This document shows, piece by piece, positions 1 through 7,225 of a DNA stretch of 41,487 nucleotides (the stretch's first letter is position 1; each line of letters begins with the position of its first letter). The stretch spans positions 1 to 41,487 of the forward strand of contig DASWKR010000044.1 of assembly GCA_036396535.1 (NCBI GenBank), in the 5' to 3' direction. The notes beneath the pieces are model-generated. The model was given only the letters and a program-made list of their open reading frames with translations. It was not told where the DNA came from and made no database searches. Origin of the DNA: Acidimicrobiia bacterium. GTDB taxonomy: Bacteria; Actinomycetota; Acidimicrobiia; Spongiisociales; UBA5794. Position numbers and translations under genes: made by a program.

Positions 1-205
1 GGGCCTCGACGTGACGGATCCGGAACCGATCCCGAGCGATCATCCCCTCGTCGCTCTCCCCAATTGCGTGGTCATCCCGCACCTCGGCAGCTCCTCGGCG
101 GCGACGAGGATGGCGATGGCGGAGCTTGCGGCCCGCAACCTCGTGGCAGGGCTCGAGGGCCGCCGACTCGAGGCATGCGCCAATCCCGAGGTCTACTGCC
201 GGTAA
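1..205 (+). CDS. D-2-hydroxyacid dehydrogenase, C-terminal fragment
   Basis: Only the last 67 or so codons are in the window; the reading frame is open from base 2 and stops at TAA 203-205. The visible part contains [12 protein letters not shown], which matches the segment of NAD-dependent D-isomer 2-hydroxyacid dehydrogenases that carries the catalytic histidine, followed by the terminal helix ([13 protein letters not shown]) and the ANPEVY ending typical of glyoxylate/hydroxypyruvate reductase and glycerate dehydrogenase members. The expected reaction is NADH- or NADPH-dependent reduction of a 2-oxoacid such as hydroxypyruvate or glyoxylate in the cytoplasm. The substrate cannot be decided from this tail. 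It lies upstream of the sugar kinase in the same direction, about 125 bp away. Confidence 0.8.
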   Translation, partial: GLDVTDPEPIPSDHPLVALPNCVVIPHLGSSSAATRMAMAELAARNLVAGLEGRRLEACANPEVYCR

Positions 206-330
206 CCGCTCTCAGGGCGCCACGGGCGAGGTCCACCGTCGAAGGTCGCGGTGGGGGCGGGGGCTGGTCGGCGGGGTGATGCCGTGGCGAGCCACGATCT
301 CGACGACCGGTGTTCGTTAACGTCCCGGGC

Positions 331-1236
331 GTGACGAGGCGGTACGGAGCGATCGAAGCCGGCGGGACGAAGTTCGTGTGCGCCATCGGCAGCGGCCCGG
401 ACGACGTGGCCGCCGGCGAGCGCTTCCCGACGCTCCAGCCCACCGAGACGATCGAGGCCGTCATCGACTTCTTCGCAGCCGAGGTTCGTGACGGCGGCGA
501 GCTCGACGGCATCGGGATCTCTTCGTTCGGTCCCGTCGAGCTGCGGCCATCCCACCCGCAGTACGGGCACATCACCACCACCACGAAAGCGGGATGGGAG
601 GACACCGATCTGGCAGGACCGGTGGAACGGGCGCTCGGCGTCCCGGTCGGCTTCGACACCGACGTCAACGGCGCCGCCCTCGGCGAGGGCAGGTGGGGCG
701 CCGCCCAGGGCCTCGACACATTCGTGTACATGACGATCGGTACCGGGATCGGGGTCGGCGCCGTTGTCGGCGGCAACGTCGCCCACGGGCTCGTGCACCC
801 CGAGATGGGGCACGTGATCGTGTGCCGCAGACCGGGCGACGAGTACCAGGGGGCGTGCCCCTTCCATCGGGACTGCCTGGAGGGCATGGCGAGCGGGCCG
901 ACGCTGGAAGCCCGTTTCGGCCAACCGGGAGAGGACCTTGCAGGGTCGGACGGGGACGAGGCGGTAGCCCTGATCGCCTGGTACGTGGCCGACGGCCTGC
1001 GCACCATCGTCTACACGCTGGCGCCGCAGCGGATCGTCATAGGTGGCGGCGTCGCCGAGATGCCCGGCCTGCTGCCGGCGATCCGATCCCGCCTCGTCGA
1101 GATCCTTGGTGGTTATCCCGGTTTGCCGGAGCACGCCCGGGACGACTTCGTCGTCGCCACGGCGCTGGATGGTCTCGCAGGAACGTACGGAGCCTTCGTG
1201 CTCGCCGAGCGCGCCGCAGGCTTCCCGGCTACATGA
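331..1236 (+). CDS. ROK-family sugar kinase (fructokinase-like)
   Basis: A 301-residue cytoplasmic ROK kinase. The N-terminus has the phosphate-binding loop (GAIEAGGTKFVCAIG), the middle has DVNGAALGEG and the conserved TIGTGIGVGAVV glycine loop, and the zinc-binding ROK signature follows as a histidine in EMGH and cysteines in CPFHRDCLEG. These features match the single-domain bacterial fructokinases (ATP + fructose to fructose-6-phosphate), although related members phosphorylate mannose or glucose, so sugar specificity is inferred. I chose GTG 331 because family members begin two or three residues before the YGAIEAGG strand; GTG 310 in the same frame would add seven residues. Neither start has a clear ribosome-binding site. 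A hairpin directly after the stop suggests the transcript ends here. Confidence 0.82.
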   Translation: MTRRYGAIEAGGTKFVCAIGSGPDDVAAGERFPTLQPTETIEAVIDFFAAEVRDGGELDGIGISSFGPVELRPSHPQYGHITTTTKAGWEDTDLAGPVERALGVPVGFDTDVNGAALGEGRWGAAQGLDTFVYMTIGTGIGVGAVVGGNVAHGLVHPEMGHVIVCRRPGDEYQGACPFHRDCLEGMASGPTLEARFGQPGEDLAGSDGDEAVALIAWYVADGLRTIVYTLAPQRIVIGGGVAEMPGLLPAIRSRLVEILGGYPGLPEHARDDFVVATALDGLAGTYGAFVLAERAAGFPAT

Positions 1237-1282
1237 GCGAGCCGCAGCCGCCTTCGGTGACCAAGATCGCCTGGCGGCTCGC
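1237..1282 (+). terminator. Terminator-like hairpin after the ROK kinase
   Basis: Perfect 9-bp inverted repeat (GCGAGCCGC at 1237-1245, GCGGCTCGC at 1274-1282) with a 28-nt loop, starting at the base after the kinase stop codon. There is no T-run, which is common for hairpin terminators of high-GC actinobacteria. The role is inferred from position. Confidence 0.4.
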
Positions 1283-1374
1283 ACATCTCGCGCTGGGGTG
1301 TTCGGTGCCCGCGAGGTGATGCTCTTGCTCGACTTGCATCTGAGAAACGACGAACCGACCAGCAAGGAGGGACC

Positions 1375-1794
1375 GTGATCTCGAGTGTTCAGGTGGCAGT
1401 CGACTGCCACGACCCGCACGCTCTCGCCGACTTCTGGGCGGCGGTCATGGGGTACGAGGTCGAGTTCGACGACGACTTCATCCGGGGGCTCATCGCCGCA
1501 GGCCAAGCCACCGAGGACGACGTCATCGAGCACAACGGCCATGTGCAATGGAAGACCGCGGCTGCCTGCAGGGACCCGGAAGGCAAGCACCCGAGGCTCC
1601 TCTTCCAGCAGGTGCCCGAGCCGAAGTCCGTGAAGAACCGCTGGCATCTCGACATTCACATAGGTGAAGGCCGGGAGAGCGAGATCGAGCGGTTCATGGC
1701 GCTCGGTGCGACCCACCTCTGGGATGGTCGGCAGGGGCCGCACACCTGGGTCACCCTCGCCGATCCGGAGGGAAACGAGTTCTGCGTCTCCTGA
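1375..1794 (+). CDS. VOC-superfamily (glyoxalase-like) protein
   Basis: A 139-residue single-domain protein of the vicinal oxygen chelate fold. It opens with the typical beta strand and helix (VAVDCHDPHALADFWAAVMGYEV) and ends with the second beta-alpha-beta-beta-beta half (HLDIHIGEGRESEIERFMALGA, WVTLADPEGNEFCVS). The closing DPEGNEFC matches the glyoxalase-like domain often annotated Glyoxalase_6 in actinobacteria; these proteins are mostly uncharacterised, with roles proposed in metal-dependent isomerisation, ring cleavage or antibiotic binding. The GTG start is supported by a strong AAGGAGG at 1364-1370, four bases upstream. No operon partner is obvious, as the flanking gaps are 138 and 86 bp. 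Confidence 0.8.
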   Translation: MISSVQVAVDCHDPHALADFWAAVMGYEVEFDDDFIRGLIAAGQATEDDVIEHNGHVQWKTAAACRDPEGKHPRLLFQQVPEPKSVKNRWHLDIHIGEGRESEIERFMALGATHLWDGRQGPHTWVTLADPEGNEFCVS

Positions 1795-1880
1795 TCGGAG
1801 CGACGGTCGAATGCCGTCGACGCCTCCAGCCCGCTCTGCCAAGATCACGTTTCCCTGACAGGCGGCGAGAGCGAGGACGG

Positions 1881-2633
1881 ATGATCCAGAATGCGACGAA
1901 AGCCAAGCTGAGAGCGGGCGAGGCGGTGCTGGGGGTGTTCGATCGGTTCCGCGATCCGAGCCTCGCCGAGTTCGTCGCCTTTCAGGGATGGGACTTCGTC
2001 GTGATGGACGGTGAGCACGGCACCCTCGACTCGGAGGACTTCGGGAACCTCGCCAGGGCGATCGAGCTGAGGGGGGCCACGCCGATCGCCAGGGTCAACA
2101 CGAACGAGTCGTCCGCCATCCTGCGGGCGCTCGACTCCGGTGCGCACGGGGTCCACATCCCATGGGTCAACTCCGCTGAGGAAGCCGAGAGGGCCGTCCG
2201 CTGGGCGAAGTACGGCCCTCGAGGCACCCGCGGGCTCGCCGGCAACCGCTCGATCGACTGGAAGGCGAACGCTACGAGCACGGCGGCGGCCAACGAGGAG
2301 ACGCTCGTCGTCGTGCACATCGAGACCCAGACGGCCGTCGACGCCGTCGACGAGTTCGTCGAGGTGGATGGGATCGACGTGCTCTTCGTCGGACCGACGG
2401 ACCTGTCGCACTCGCTCGGGATCCCCGGGGAGAAGGATCACCCTGCGATGACGGAGGCGATCGAACGCGTCGCCGAGGCCGTCGGCCCTTCGGACAAGGC
2501 CTTCGGGATCTACGCCGCCACACCCGACTGGGTGCACAGGTGGCACGCCCGCGGCGCCCGCTACTTCACGACCGGCGTCGACGGCTTGGTTGCTGCGGGA
2601 ACATCCGACTACCTGGCAGCGGCGCGGCGCTGA
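1881..2633 (+). CDS. HpcH/HpaI-family class II aldolase
   Basis: A 250-residue TIM-barrel aldolase of the HpcH/HpaI family. Visible signatures are MDGEHGTLDSEDFGNLARA (catalytic histidine), the arginine of PIARVN, HIETQTAVDAVDEF (metal-binding glutamate) and DVLFVGPTDLSHSLGIPG (metal-binding aspartate). Family members such as HpaI (4-hydroxy-2-oxoheptanedioate aldolase) and GarL (5-keto-4-deoxyglucarate aldolase) reversibly split 4-hydroxy-2-oxoacids into pyruvate and an aldehyde using a divalent metal. The true substrate is not visible here. Length is typical. GAGGA at 1873-1877 precedes the ATG. It converges with the minus-strand SDR/hpsN pair; a double hairpin repeat separates the 3' ends. 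Confidence 0.85.
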   Translation: MIQNATKAKLRAGEAVLGVFDRFRDPSLAEFVAFQGWDFVVMDGEHGTLDSEDFGNLARAIELRGATPIARVNTNESSAILRALDSGAHGVHIPWVNSAEEAERAVRWAKYGPRGTRGLAGNRSIDWKANATSTAAANEETLVVVHIETQTAVDAVDEFVEVDGIDVLFVGPTDLSHSLGIPGEKDHPAMTEAIERVAEAVGPSDKAFGIYAATPDWVHRWHARGARYFTTGVDGLVAAGTSDYLAAARR

Positions 2634-2647
2634 CCCCCGCCGATCAA

Positions 2648-2770
2648 CCGTTCTTGCGTCCCTGCGTCGCCTTGGTGCGATGAGGGGACGCCGGAACGGA
2701 TGGTGCGGTGAGGCTCTCTCGTTCTTGCGTCCCTGCGTCGCCTTGGTGCGATGGAGGGACGCCGGAACGG
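2648..2770. repeat. Tandem hairpin repeat, copy A (two units)
   Basis: Two near-identical units (2648-2699 and 2720-2770) separated by about 20 bp. Each begins CGTTCTTGCGTCCC and ends GGGACGCCGGAACG, which pair with two mismatches, and contains an inner pairing CGTCGC / GCGATG, so each unit can fold into one long interrupted hairpin. The same unit occurs twice more at 9420-9540, including a similar spacer (ATGGTGCGGTGAG). Copy A sits between the convergent 3' ends of the aldolase and the SDR, a position suiting a bidirectional terminator or a REP-like element. Confidence 0.85.
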
Positions 2771-2777
2771 CAGGACG

Positions 2778-3548
2778 TCAGTACATCACGATCCCGGCGC
2801 TGACATTGAGGTCGATTCCGGTGACTGCCGCGGCTGCGTCGCTCGTGAGGAAGAGCGCCGCGGCGGCGACGTCGGAGGCGGCCGTCAGCCTGCCGAGCGG
2901 CGAGTCTCGTTCGAACTCGGCGTGCGCCTCGGCCTCGGAGATGCCGCGTTCCTCGGCCTGCATCTTGATCACCCAGTCGATCCTCGGTCCGGCGACGGGG
3001 CCCGGCGAGATCAGGTTCGCCCTGACCCCATGGGGGCCGGCCTCGAGCGCGATGGAGCGAGTGAGGCCGATGAGAGCGCTCTTCGACGCCACGTACGGCG
3101 ATCGGCCGTACAGGGGCCGCTTGCCCGTCATCGAGCCGAGGATGACGATCGAACCTCTGTCGCCCGCCGCCACCATCCGCCCGAGGAGCGCCCGGCAGCA
3201 CAGGAACACCCCGGTGACGTTCACTGCGAACGTCTCCTCCCATCCGGCGGGCTCCTGCTCCCAGAGCGGACCCGATGGGCCGCCGACGCCGCTGTTGCAG
3301 ACGAGGTGGTCGACGCCGCCGAGGTCGTCGTACGCCCGGTCGACGAGAGCCACGACGCCGGCGGGATCGGTGACGTCCGTCGGATGAACAGACGCCGCTC
3401 CGCCCGCCGACACGATCCCCTTGGCGGTCGCCTCCAGGTTGCCCACGTTGCGGGCTGCCAGCACGACGTGGTCTCCGCGGGCCGCGAAGGCGAGGGCCAG
3501 CTCCCTGCCGATGCCCTGGCCGGCGCCGGTGACGATGGTGACCGTCAC
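2778..3548 (-). CDS. SDR-family NAD(P)-dependent oxidoreductase coupled to hpsN-like gene
   Basis: A 256-residue classical short-chain dehydrogenase. The Rossmann motif TGAGQGIG lies at residues 7-14, the structural NNAG motif is replaced by CNSG, the catalytic serine is in ILGSMTG and the catalytic pair is YVASK. The GTG start at 3548 overlaps the stop of the upstream hpsN-like gene in a GTGA, so translation is probably coupled and the two enzymes probably serve one pathway. In Cupriavidus pinatubonensis, oxidation of 2,3-dihydroxypropane-1-sulfonate uses HpsO and HpsP dehydrogenases beside HpsN, so a role in interconverting the two enantiomers of a diol substrate is a reasonable inference. 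Another secondary-alcohol or polyol substrate is equally possible. Confidence 0.8.
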   Translation of the reverse strand: MTVTIVTGAGQGIGRELALAFAARGDHVVLAARNVGNLEATAKGIVSAGGAASVHPTDVTDPAGVVALVDRAYDDLGGVDHLVCNSGVGGPSGPLWEQEPAGWEETFAVNVTGVFLCCRALLGRMVAAGDRGSIVILGSMTGKRPLYGRSPYVASKSALIGLTRSIALEAGPHGVRANLISPGPVAGPRIDWVIKMQAEERGISEAEAHAEFERDSPLGRLTAASDVAAAALFLTSDAAAAVTGIDLNVSAGIVMY

Positions 3549-4843
3549 TCCGACCACTCCGTGGCGTCGGCGAAGTACTCGGGGTTGCGCCTCAGCCGGG
3601 CGCTGATGGCGTGGCCGTACATCAGCTCTGCATCGGCGACGACGGCGGCGTGCTCTGCGACGTGGAACGAGCCTTCCGGCGTGCACCGCTGGGTGGTGAC
3701 CGTCTTGAGGAACTTCCCGACCCACAGCCCACCGGTGTACCTGGCGGCCCCGACGGTCGGCAACGTGTGGTTGGTCCCGATCGCCTTGTCGGAGTACGCA
3801 ACGGTCGCCTCGGTTCCGACGAACAGGCTCCCGTAGTTGTGGAGCAGCCGTGCGATCTCCTCGGGGCGCGCCGTTTGCACCTCGAGGTGCTCGGGAGCGA
3901 TCTCGTTGGCGACCCTCACCAGCTCGGATTCGTCCTCGCAGACGATCACCGTGCCGTAGTCCCGCCACGCCTGTCCTGCCACATCGGCGGTCGGCCACGT
4001 CTCCAGCCAGCGATCGACCTCGCGGATCGTGGCCTTGGCCACCTCATCGGACGTGCATGCGAGGATGGCGGGCGAAGTCGGGCCGTGCTCAGCCTGTCCG
4101 AGCAGGTCGCAGGCCAGGACCCCCGGGTCCGCCGTGTCGTCTGCGATGATCATGATCTCGGTGGGACCGGCGAGCAGGTCGATCCCGACGCTGCCGAAGA
4201 GCTGACGTTTCGCTTCTGCGACGTAGGCGTTGCCCGGTCCGACCAGCATGTCCACCGGGTCGGATCCCTCGAGACCGAACGCCAACCCGGCCAGAGCCTG
4301 GACACCGCCGACGCAGAAGATCTCGTCGGCGCCCGACTCGACCATCGCCCACAGCTGCGGTCCGTGCATCCCGCCCTCGTCCTTGGGAGGTGCAGCCGCC
4401 AGCACTTCTCGGACACCCGCCACCTTGGCGGTAGCGACCGTCATCACCGCCGAGGCGATCAGCGGGTAGCCCCCGCCGGGGGAGTATGCGCCCACCCTCG
4501 ACACCGGGATCCACTTCTGGCCGAGGAACACGCCGGGGAGGGTCTCCGTCTCGAAGTCGACGAGCGTCTCCCGCTGCAGCCGGGCGAAGTTCGTGACCTG
4601 ATCGATGAGGAAGCGCGCGCTGTGCGCCACGTCGTCTTGCATCTCATCTCGGGCCCGGGCGATCGTCGCATCGTCCACCCTGAAGCTCGGCGGGCTCCAC
4701 TTGTCGAACATCTCGGAGTACCTGCGCACCGCGGCGAGGCCCTCGGAGGCGACGTCGGCGATGATGCGGCTGACCGTCTGGCGTACCTCGTCCGTGATCT
4801 GTGAACCGGGCGGTGACCCTTGCTTCAGGTACGTCGCCACCAT
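3545..4843 (-). CDS. hpsN: Histidinol dehydrogenase-family enzyme of the sulfopropanediol dehydrogenase (HpsN) type
   Basis: A 432-residue member of the HisD family. It keeps the NAD-site strand GAYSPGGGYPLIASAVM, the glycine-rich VGPGNAYVAEAKRQ, the zinc-site LLGQAEHGPTSPA and the catalytic IAPEHLEV. The C-terminal block GTNHTLPTVGAARYTGGL and GKFLKTVT matches what I recall of sulfopropanediol 3-dehydrogenases better than true HisD. HpsN oxidises (R)-2,3-dihydroxypropane-1-sulfonate to (R)-sulfolactate in two NAD-dependent steps. No other his gene lies in the window, and the neighbour is an SDR, both against a role in histidine synthesis. I chose ATG 4843, which follows GGAGG closely; GTG 4840 gives better spacing, and ATG 4891 would add 16 residues that look unlike the family. 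Substrate assignment is inference. Confidence 0.65.
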   Translation of the reverse strand: MVATYLKQGSPPGSQITDEVRQTVSRIIADVASEGLAAVRRYSEMFDKWSPPSFRVDDATIARARDEMQDDVAHSARFLIDQVTNFARLQRETLVDFETETLPGVFLGQKWIPVSRVGAYSPGGGYPLIASAVMTVATAKVAGVREVLAAAPPKDEGGMHGPQLWAMVESGADEIFCVGGVQALAGLAFGLEGSDPVDMLVGPGNAYVAEAKRQLFGSVGIDLLAGPTEIMIIADDTADPGVLACDLLGQAEHGPTSPAILACTSDEVAKATIREVDRWLETWPTADVAGQAWRDYGTVIVCEDESELVRVANEIAPEHLEVQTARPEEIARLLHNYGSLFVGTEATVAYSDKAIGTNHTLPTVGAARYTGGLWVGKFLKTVTTQRCTPEGSFHVAEHAAVVADAELMYGHAISARLRRNPEYFADATEWSE

Positions 4844-4916
4844 GACCTCCAATCCGTCCGACCTCGCCGACCCGGGTTCGCCACCGAGCATGGTCGGTCG
4901 ACGCGTCGGGTGGGCG

Positions 4917-4922
4917 ATTGTA
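4917..4922 (-). promoter_or_regulatory. Possible -10 box upstream of hpsN-like gene
   Basis: TACAAT on the minus strand, about 75 bp upstream of the hpsN-like start, in the only AT-rich patch of the 177-bp gap between this gene and the SDR at 5069. No convincing -35 box is seen at the expected distance, so this is a weak call. Confidence 0.25.
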
Positions 4923-5068
4923 TTGAGCCCTGGGGAGCCTGCGGGATGAGTCGCCGGCCGCGTGTGCTCCGGGGTTTGGAGCCATCGGGAGACTGGATCG
5001 GCCGGCTCGGCTGACGTCGAGCTCGCGGGGCGTGCCGAGCGTTCGGCCGCCGGCCTTCCCGGCTCCTC

Positions 5069-5794
5069 TCAGAGCGGCTCTGACATCGGGCGCATCCCGA
5101 TGAGGAACGTCCGCGCATTGTCCGGCTGGGTGAAGGCGAAGACCACGGCCTGCGCCACGTCTCGCGGATCGAGCATTCCTTCGAGCATCGGGTCGCCTTC
5201 TTCGCGACCCGTACCGATGGCGAACTCGGTATGCACGCCCCCGGGCGCCACAACACTCACCTTGACTCCTCTGTCCCTCGTCTCGTAGTCGAGTGCCTGG
5301 GCGAAGCCGACCTGAGCGAACTTCGAGGCGCAGTAGACGGACTCGTTCGGGAGGCCCTTCAAGCCGGCGACCGAAGCGATGAAGCACACCTGTCCGTGGC
5401 GACGCCCGATCATGTCGGGAAGGAACGCCCTCGTGCAGAGGAAGCTGGATCGCATGTTGGTGTTCATCATCCAGTCGTAGTCCTCGACGCTTATCGACTC
5501 GAGCGGTCCGTACTTCCCGACCCCGACGTTGTTGAGGAGGATGTCGACCCTGCCGAAGGCGCCAACGGCCTCCTCCCGGAGCCGGGTGACGTCGCCCGGC
5601 GAGGTGACGTCGGCAGCCACGGCGAGCGCTCGGCCGCCTGCGCCTTCGATCTCGCCGACGAGCCCGGCCAGCCGGTCTTGTCGCCTTGCGGCCGCGACGA
5701 CCGTCGCCCCCTCAGCCGCCAGTGCCAGGGCACTGGCCCGCCCGATCCCGGACGAAGCGCCGGTGACGACCGCGATCTCTCGTGCGAGCCTCAT
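5069..5794 (-). CDS. SDR-family NAD(P)-dependent oxidoreductase
   Basis: A 241-residue classical short-chain dehydrogenase with TGASSGIG near the N-terminus, LNNVG after the fourth strand, the active-site serine in FIASVAGLKG and the YCASK catalytic pair. The basic pair AARRQDR after the second strand suggests NADP(H) preference. Sequence style resembles the broad sepiapterin/serine-dehydrogenase-like SDR group, which includes 3-hydroxyacid dehydrogenases, but no substrate can be named. The ATG is preceded by AGGAGGA (plus-strand 5797-5803), an excellent ribosome-binding site. It is divergent from the FMN dehydrogenase at 5941 with 146 bp between, and is followed in the same direction by the hpsN-like gene after a gap with its own possible promoter. 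Confidence 0.82.
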   Translation of the reverse strand: MRLAREIAVVTGASSGIGRASALALAAEGATVVAAARRQDRLAGLVGEIEGAGGRALAVAADVTSPGDVTRLREEAVGAFGRVDILLNNVGVGKYGPLESISVEDYDWMMNTNMRSSFLCTRAFLPDMIGRRHGQVCFIASVAGLKGLPNESVYCASKFAQVGFAQALDYETRDRGVKVSVVAPGGVHTEFAIGTGREEGDPMLEGMLDPRDVAQAVVFAFTQPDNARTFLIGMRPMSEPL

Positions 5795-5940
5795 GTTCCT
5801 CCTGGACCGTCATGCGTGCCACCCAAAGCCGTTCCCGGCCGCGACCTCGCCGAGGGTACACCCGACCGGTGCGGCTCGACGGGGCACGACGGTTGGCCCC
5901 CGGATGTAGTTTGGCGGCGACACAGCGTCAGGAGGGCCGC

Positions 5941-7155
5941 ATGCTGGACACCTTGCGATCGGTGGTGCGCCTGCGCCCGATAGAGCTCGATCCGGTGACG
6001 CGTCGTCTCGCCAAGGCCGCCAGCGTCGCCGACATGCGCAGGATCGCCAAGCGGCGACTCCCGGGAGGCGTGTTCGACTACATAGATGGGGGCGCCGAGG
6101 ACGAGTCGGCGTTGCGACGCAACTCGAGCGCCTACGCCGAGATCGAGTTCAGGCCGCGCGTGCTGCGCGACGTCGGAAATGTCGACGCTTCGACCACGCT
6201 CCTCGGCAAGGAGCTCGCCTTTCCGCTCGTCCTGGCCCCGACCGGCTTCACCCGGATCGCCGACCCGGCCGGTGAGCTCGCCGTTGCTCGCGCCGCCGAA
6301 CGGGCAGGGGTCCCGTACTCGCTGTCGACCCTGGCGACGCGCTCCATCGAGGACGTGGCGGCGGTCAACGGCGGTCGCAAGTGGTTCCAGGTGTATGCAT
6401 GGCGTGACCGAGGGCTCGTGAAGGAGATGGTCGACCGCGCCAAGACCGCCGGTTACGAGGCCCTCATCCTCACGGTGGACACGGCGGTCCTCGGGCGCCG
6501 GGAGCGCGATGTCAGGAGGGGATTCACGCTGCCTCCGAAGATCGGGCTCGGCACCCTCGTCGACGGAGCACGGCATCCCGGATGGACACTGGCCTTCATC
6601 CGGGCCGAGCCGATCGCCTTCGCCAACGTGGTTGGACGCGGCGTCGGCGACGGCTCCGATCCGATCTCGCTCGCCGACTACATCAACGATCAGTTCGACC
6701 CGTCGTTGTCGTGGGACGATGTCTCGTGGCTCCGCTCGGCCTGGGAAGGGCCCATCGTGCTCAAGGGCATCCAGACCGTCGACGACGCCAGGATCGCTGC
6801 CGACAGCGGCGTGGCCGCCATCGCCATCTCCAACCACGGCGGCCGCCAGCTCGACTCGGCCCCGGCGGCCGTCGAGCTCGTCTCGGAGGTCGCCGACGCC
6901 GTGGGCGGGCGAATCGAGATCATCTGTGACGGCGGGGTGAGGCGGGGCTCGGACATCGTCAAGGCGGTCGCGCTCGGCGCAAACGCGTGCATGGCGGGGC
7001 GCGCCTACCTCTACGGGTTGGGCGCCGCAGGGGAGCGGGGGGTCGATCACGTCCTGCGCATGCTCGAGGAAGGGGTCCGGAGGACGATGGCCCTCGTGGG
7101 TGCGCCGACGGTCTCGGCGCTGACACCCGAAGTCGTGCGGCGGCACGCCAAGTGA
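5941..7155 (+). CDS. lldD: FMN-dependent L-lactate / alpha-hydroxyacid dehydrogenase
   Basis: A 404-residue TIM-barrel flavoenzyme. It shows the N-terminal helix (SVADMRRIAKRRLPGGVFDYIDGGAEDE), FPLVLAPTGFTRI, the FMN phosphate strand LTVDTAVLGRRERDVRRGF, IVLKGIQTVDDARIA (lysine on the flavin), the catalytic ISNHGGRQLD and the closing ICDGGVRRGSDIVKA and AYLYGL. The pair of substrate arginines in the R-x-R-D region and after HGG fits L-lactate dehydrogenase, glycolate oxidase or mandelate dehydrogenase; L-lactate to pyruvate with electrons passed to the quinone pool is most likely. The SNHGGRQLD motif separates it from the mycofactocin-maturase MftD branch, where I expect GGNNLD. AGGAGG at 5930-5935 sets the start. 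Confidence 0.85.
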   Translation: MLDTLRSVVRLRPIELDPVTRRLAKAASVADMRRIAKRRLPGGVFDYIDGGAEDESALRRNSSAYAEIEFRPRVLRDVGNVDASTTLLGKELAFPLVLAPTGFTRIADPAGELAVARAAERAGVPYSLSTLATRSIEDVAAVNGGRKWFQVYAWRDRGLVKEMVDRAKTAGYEALILTVDTAVLGRRERDVRRGFTLPPKIGLGTLVDGARHPGWTLAFIRAEPIAFANVVGRGVGDGSDPISLADYINDQFDPSLSWDDVSWLRSAWEGPIVLKGIQTVDDARIAADSGVAAIAISNHGGRQLDSAPAAVELVSEVADAVGGRIEIICDGGVRRGSDIVKAVALGANACMAGRAYLYGLGAAGERGVDHVLRMLEEGVRRTMALVGAPTVSALTPEVVRRHAK

Positions 7156-7225
7156 CCGGCTACCGGACTGGAGCGCCTCAGCTTGCGCGATGATTGGAGT
7201 CGCGAGTGCCCAGGAAGGAGCGACC

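Noticed and set aside
193-1848. 551-codon minus-strand frame across the ROK kinase and VOC genes
   Set aside because: The plus strand carries clear family motifs; the opposite frame has none and is a high-GC artefact.
3545-4843. Histidine biosynthesis hisD
   Set aside because: The C-terminal block resembles HpsN, no other his gene is present, and the partner is an SDR. It remains the fallback if phylogeny disagrees.
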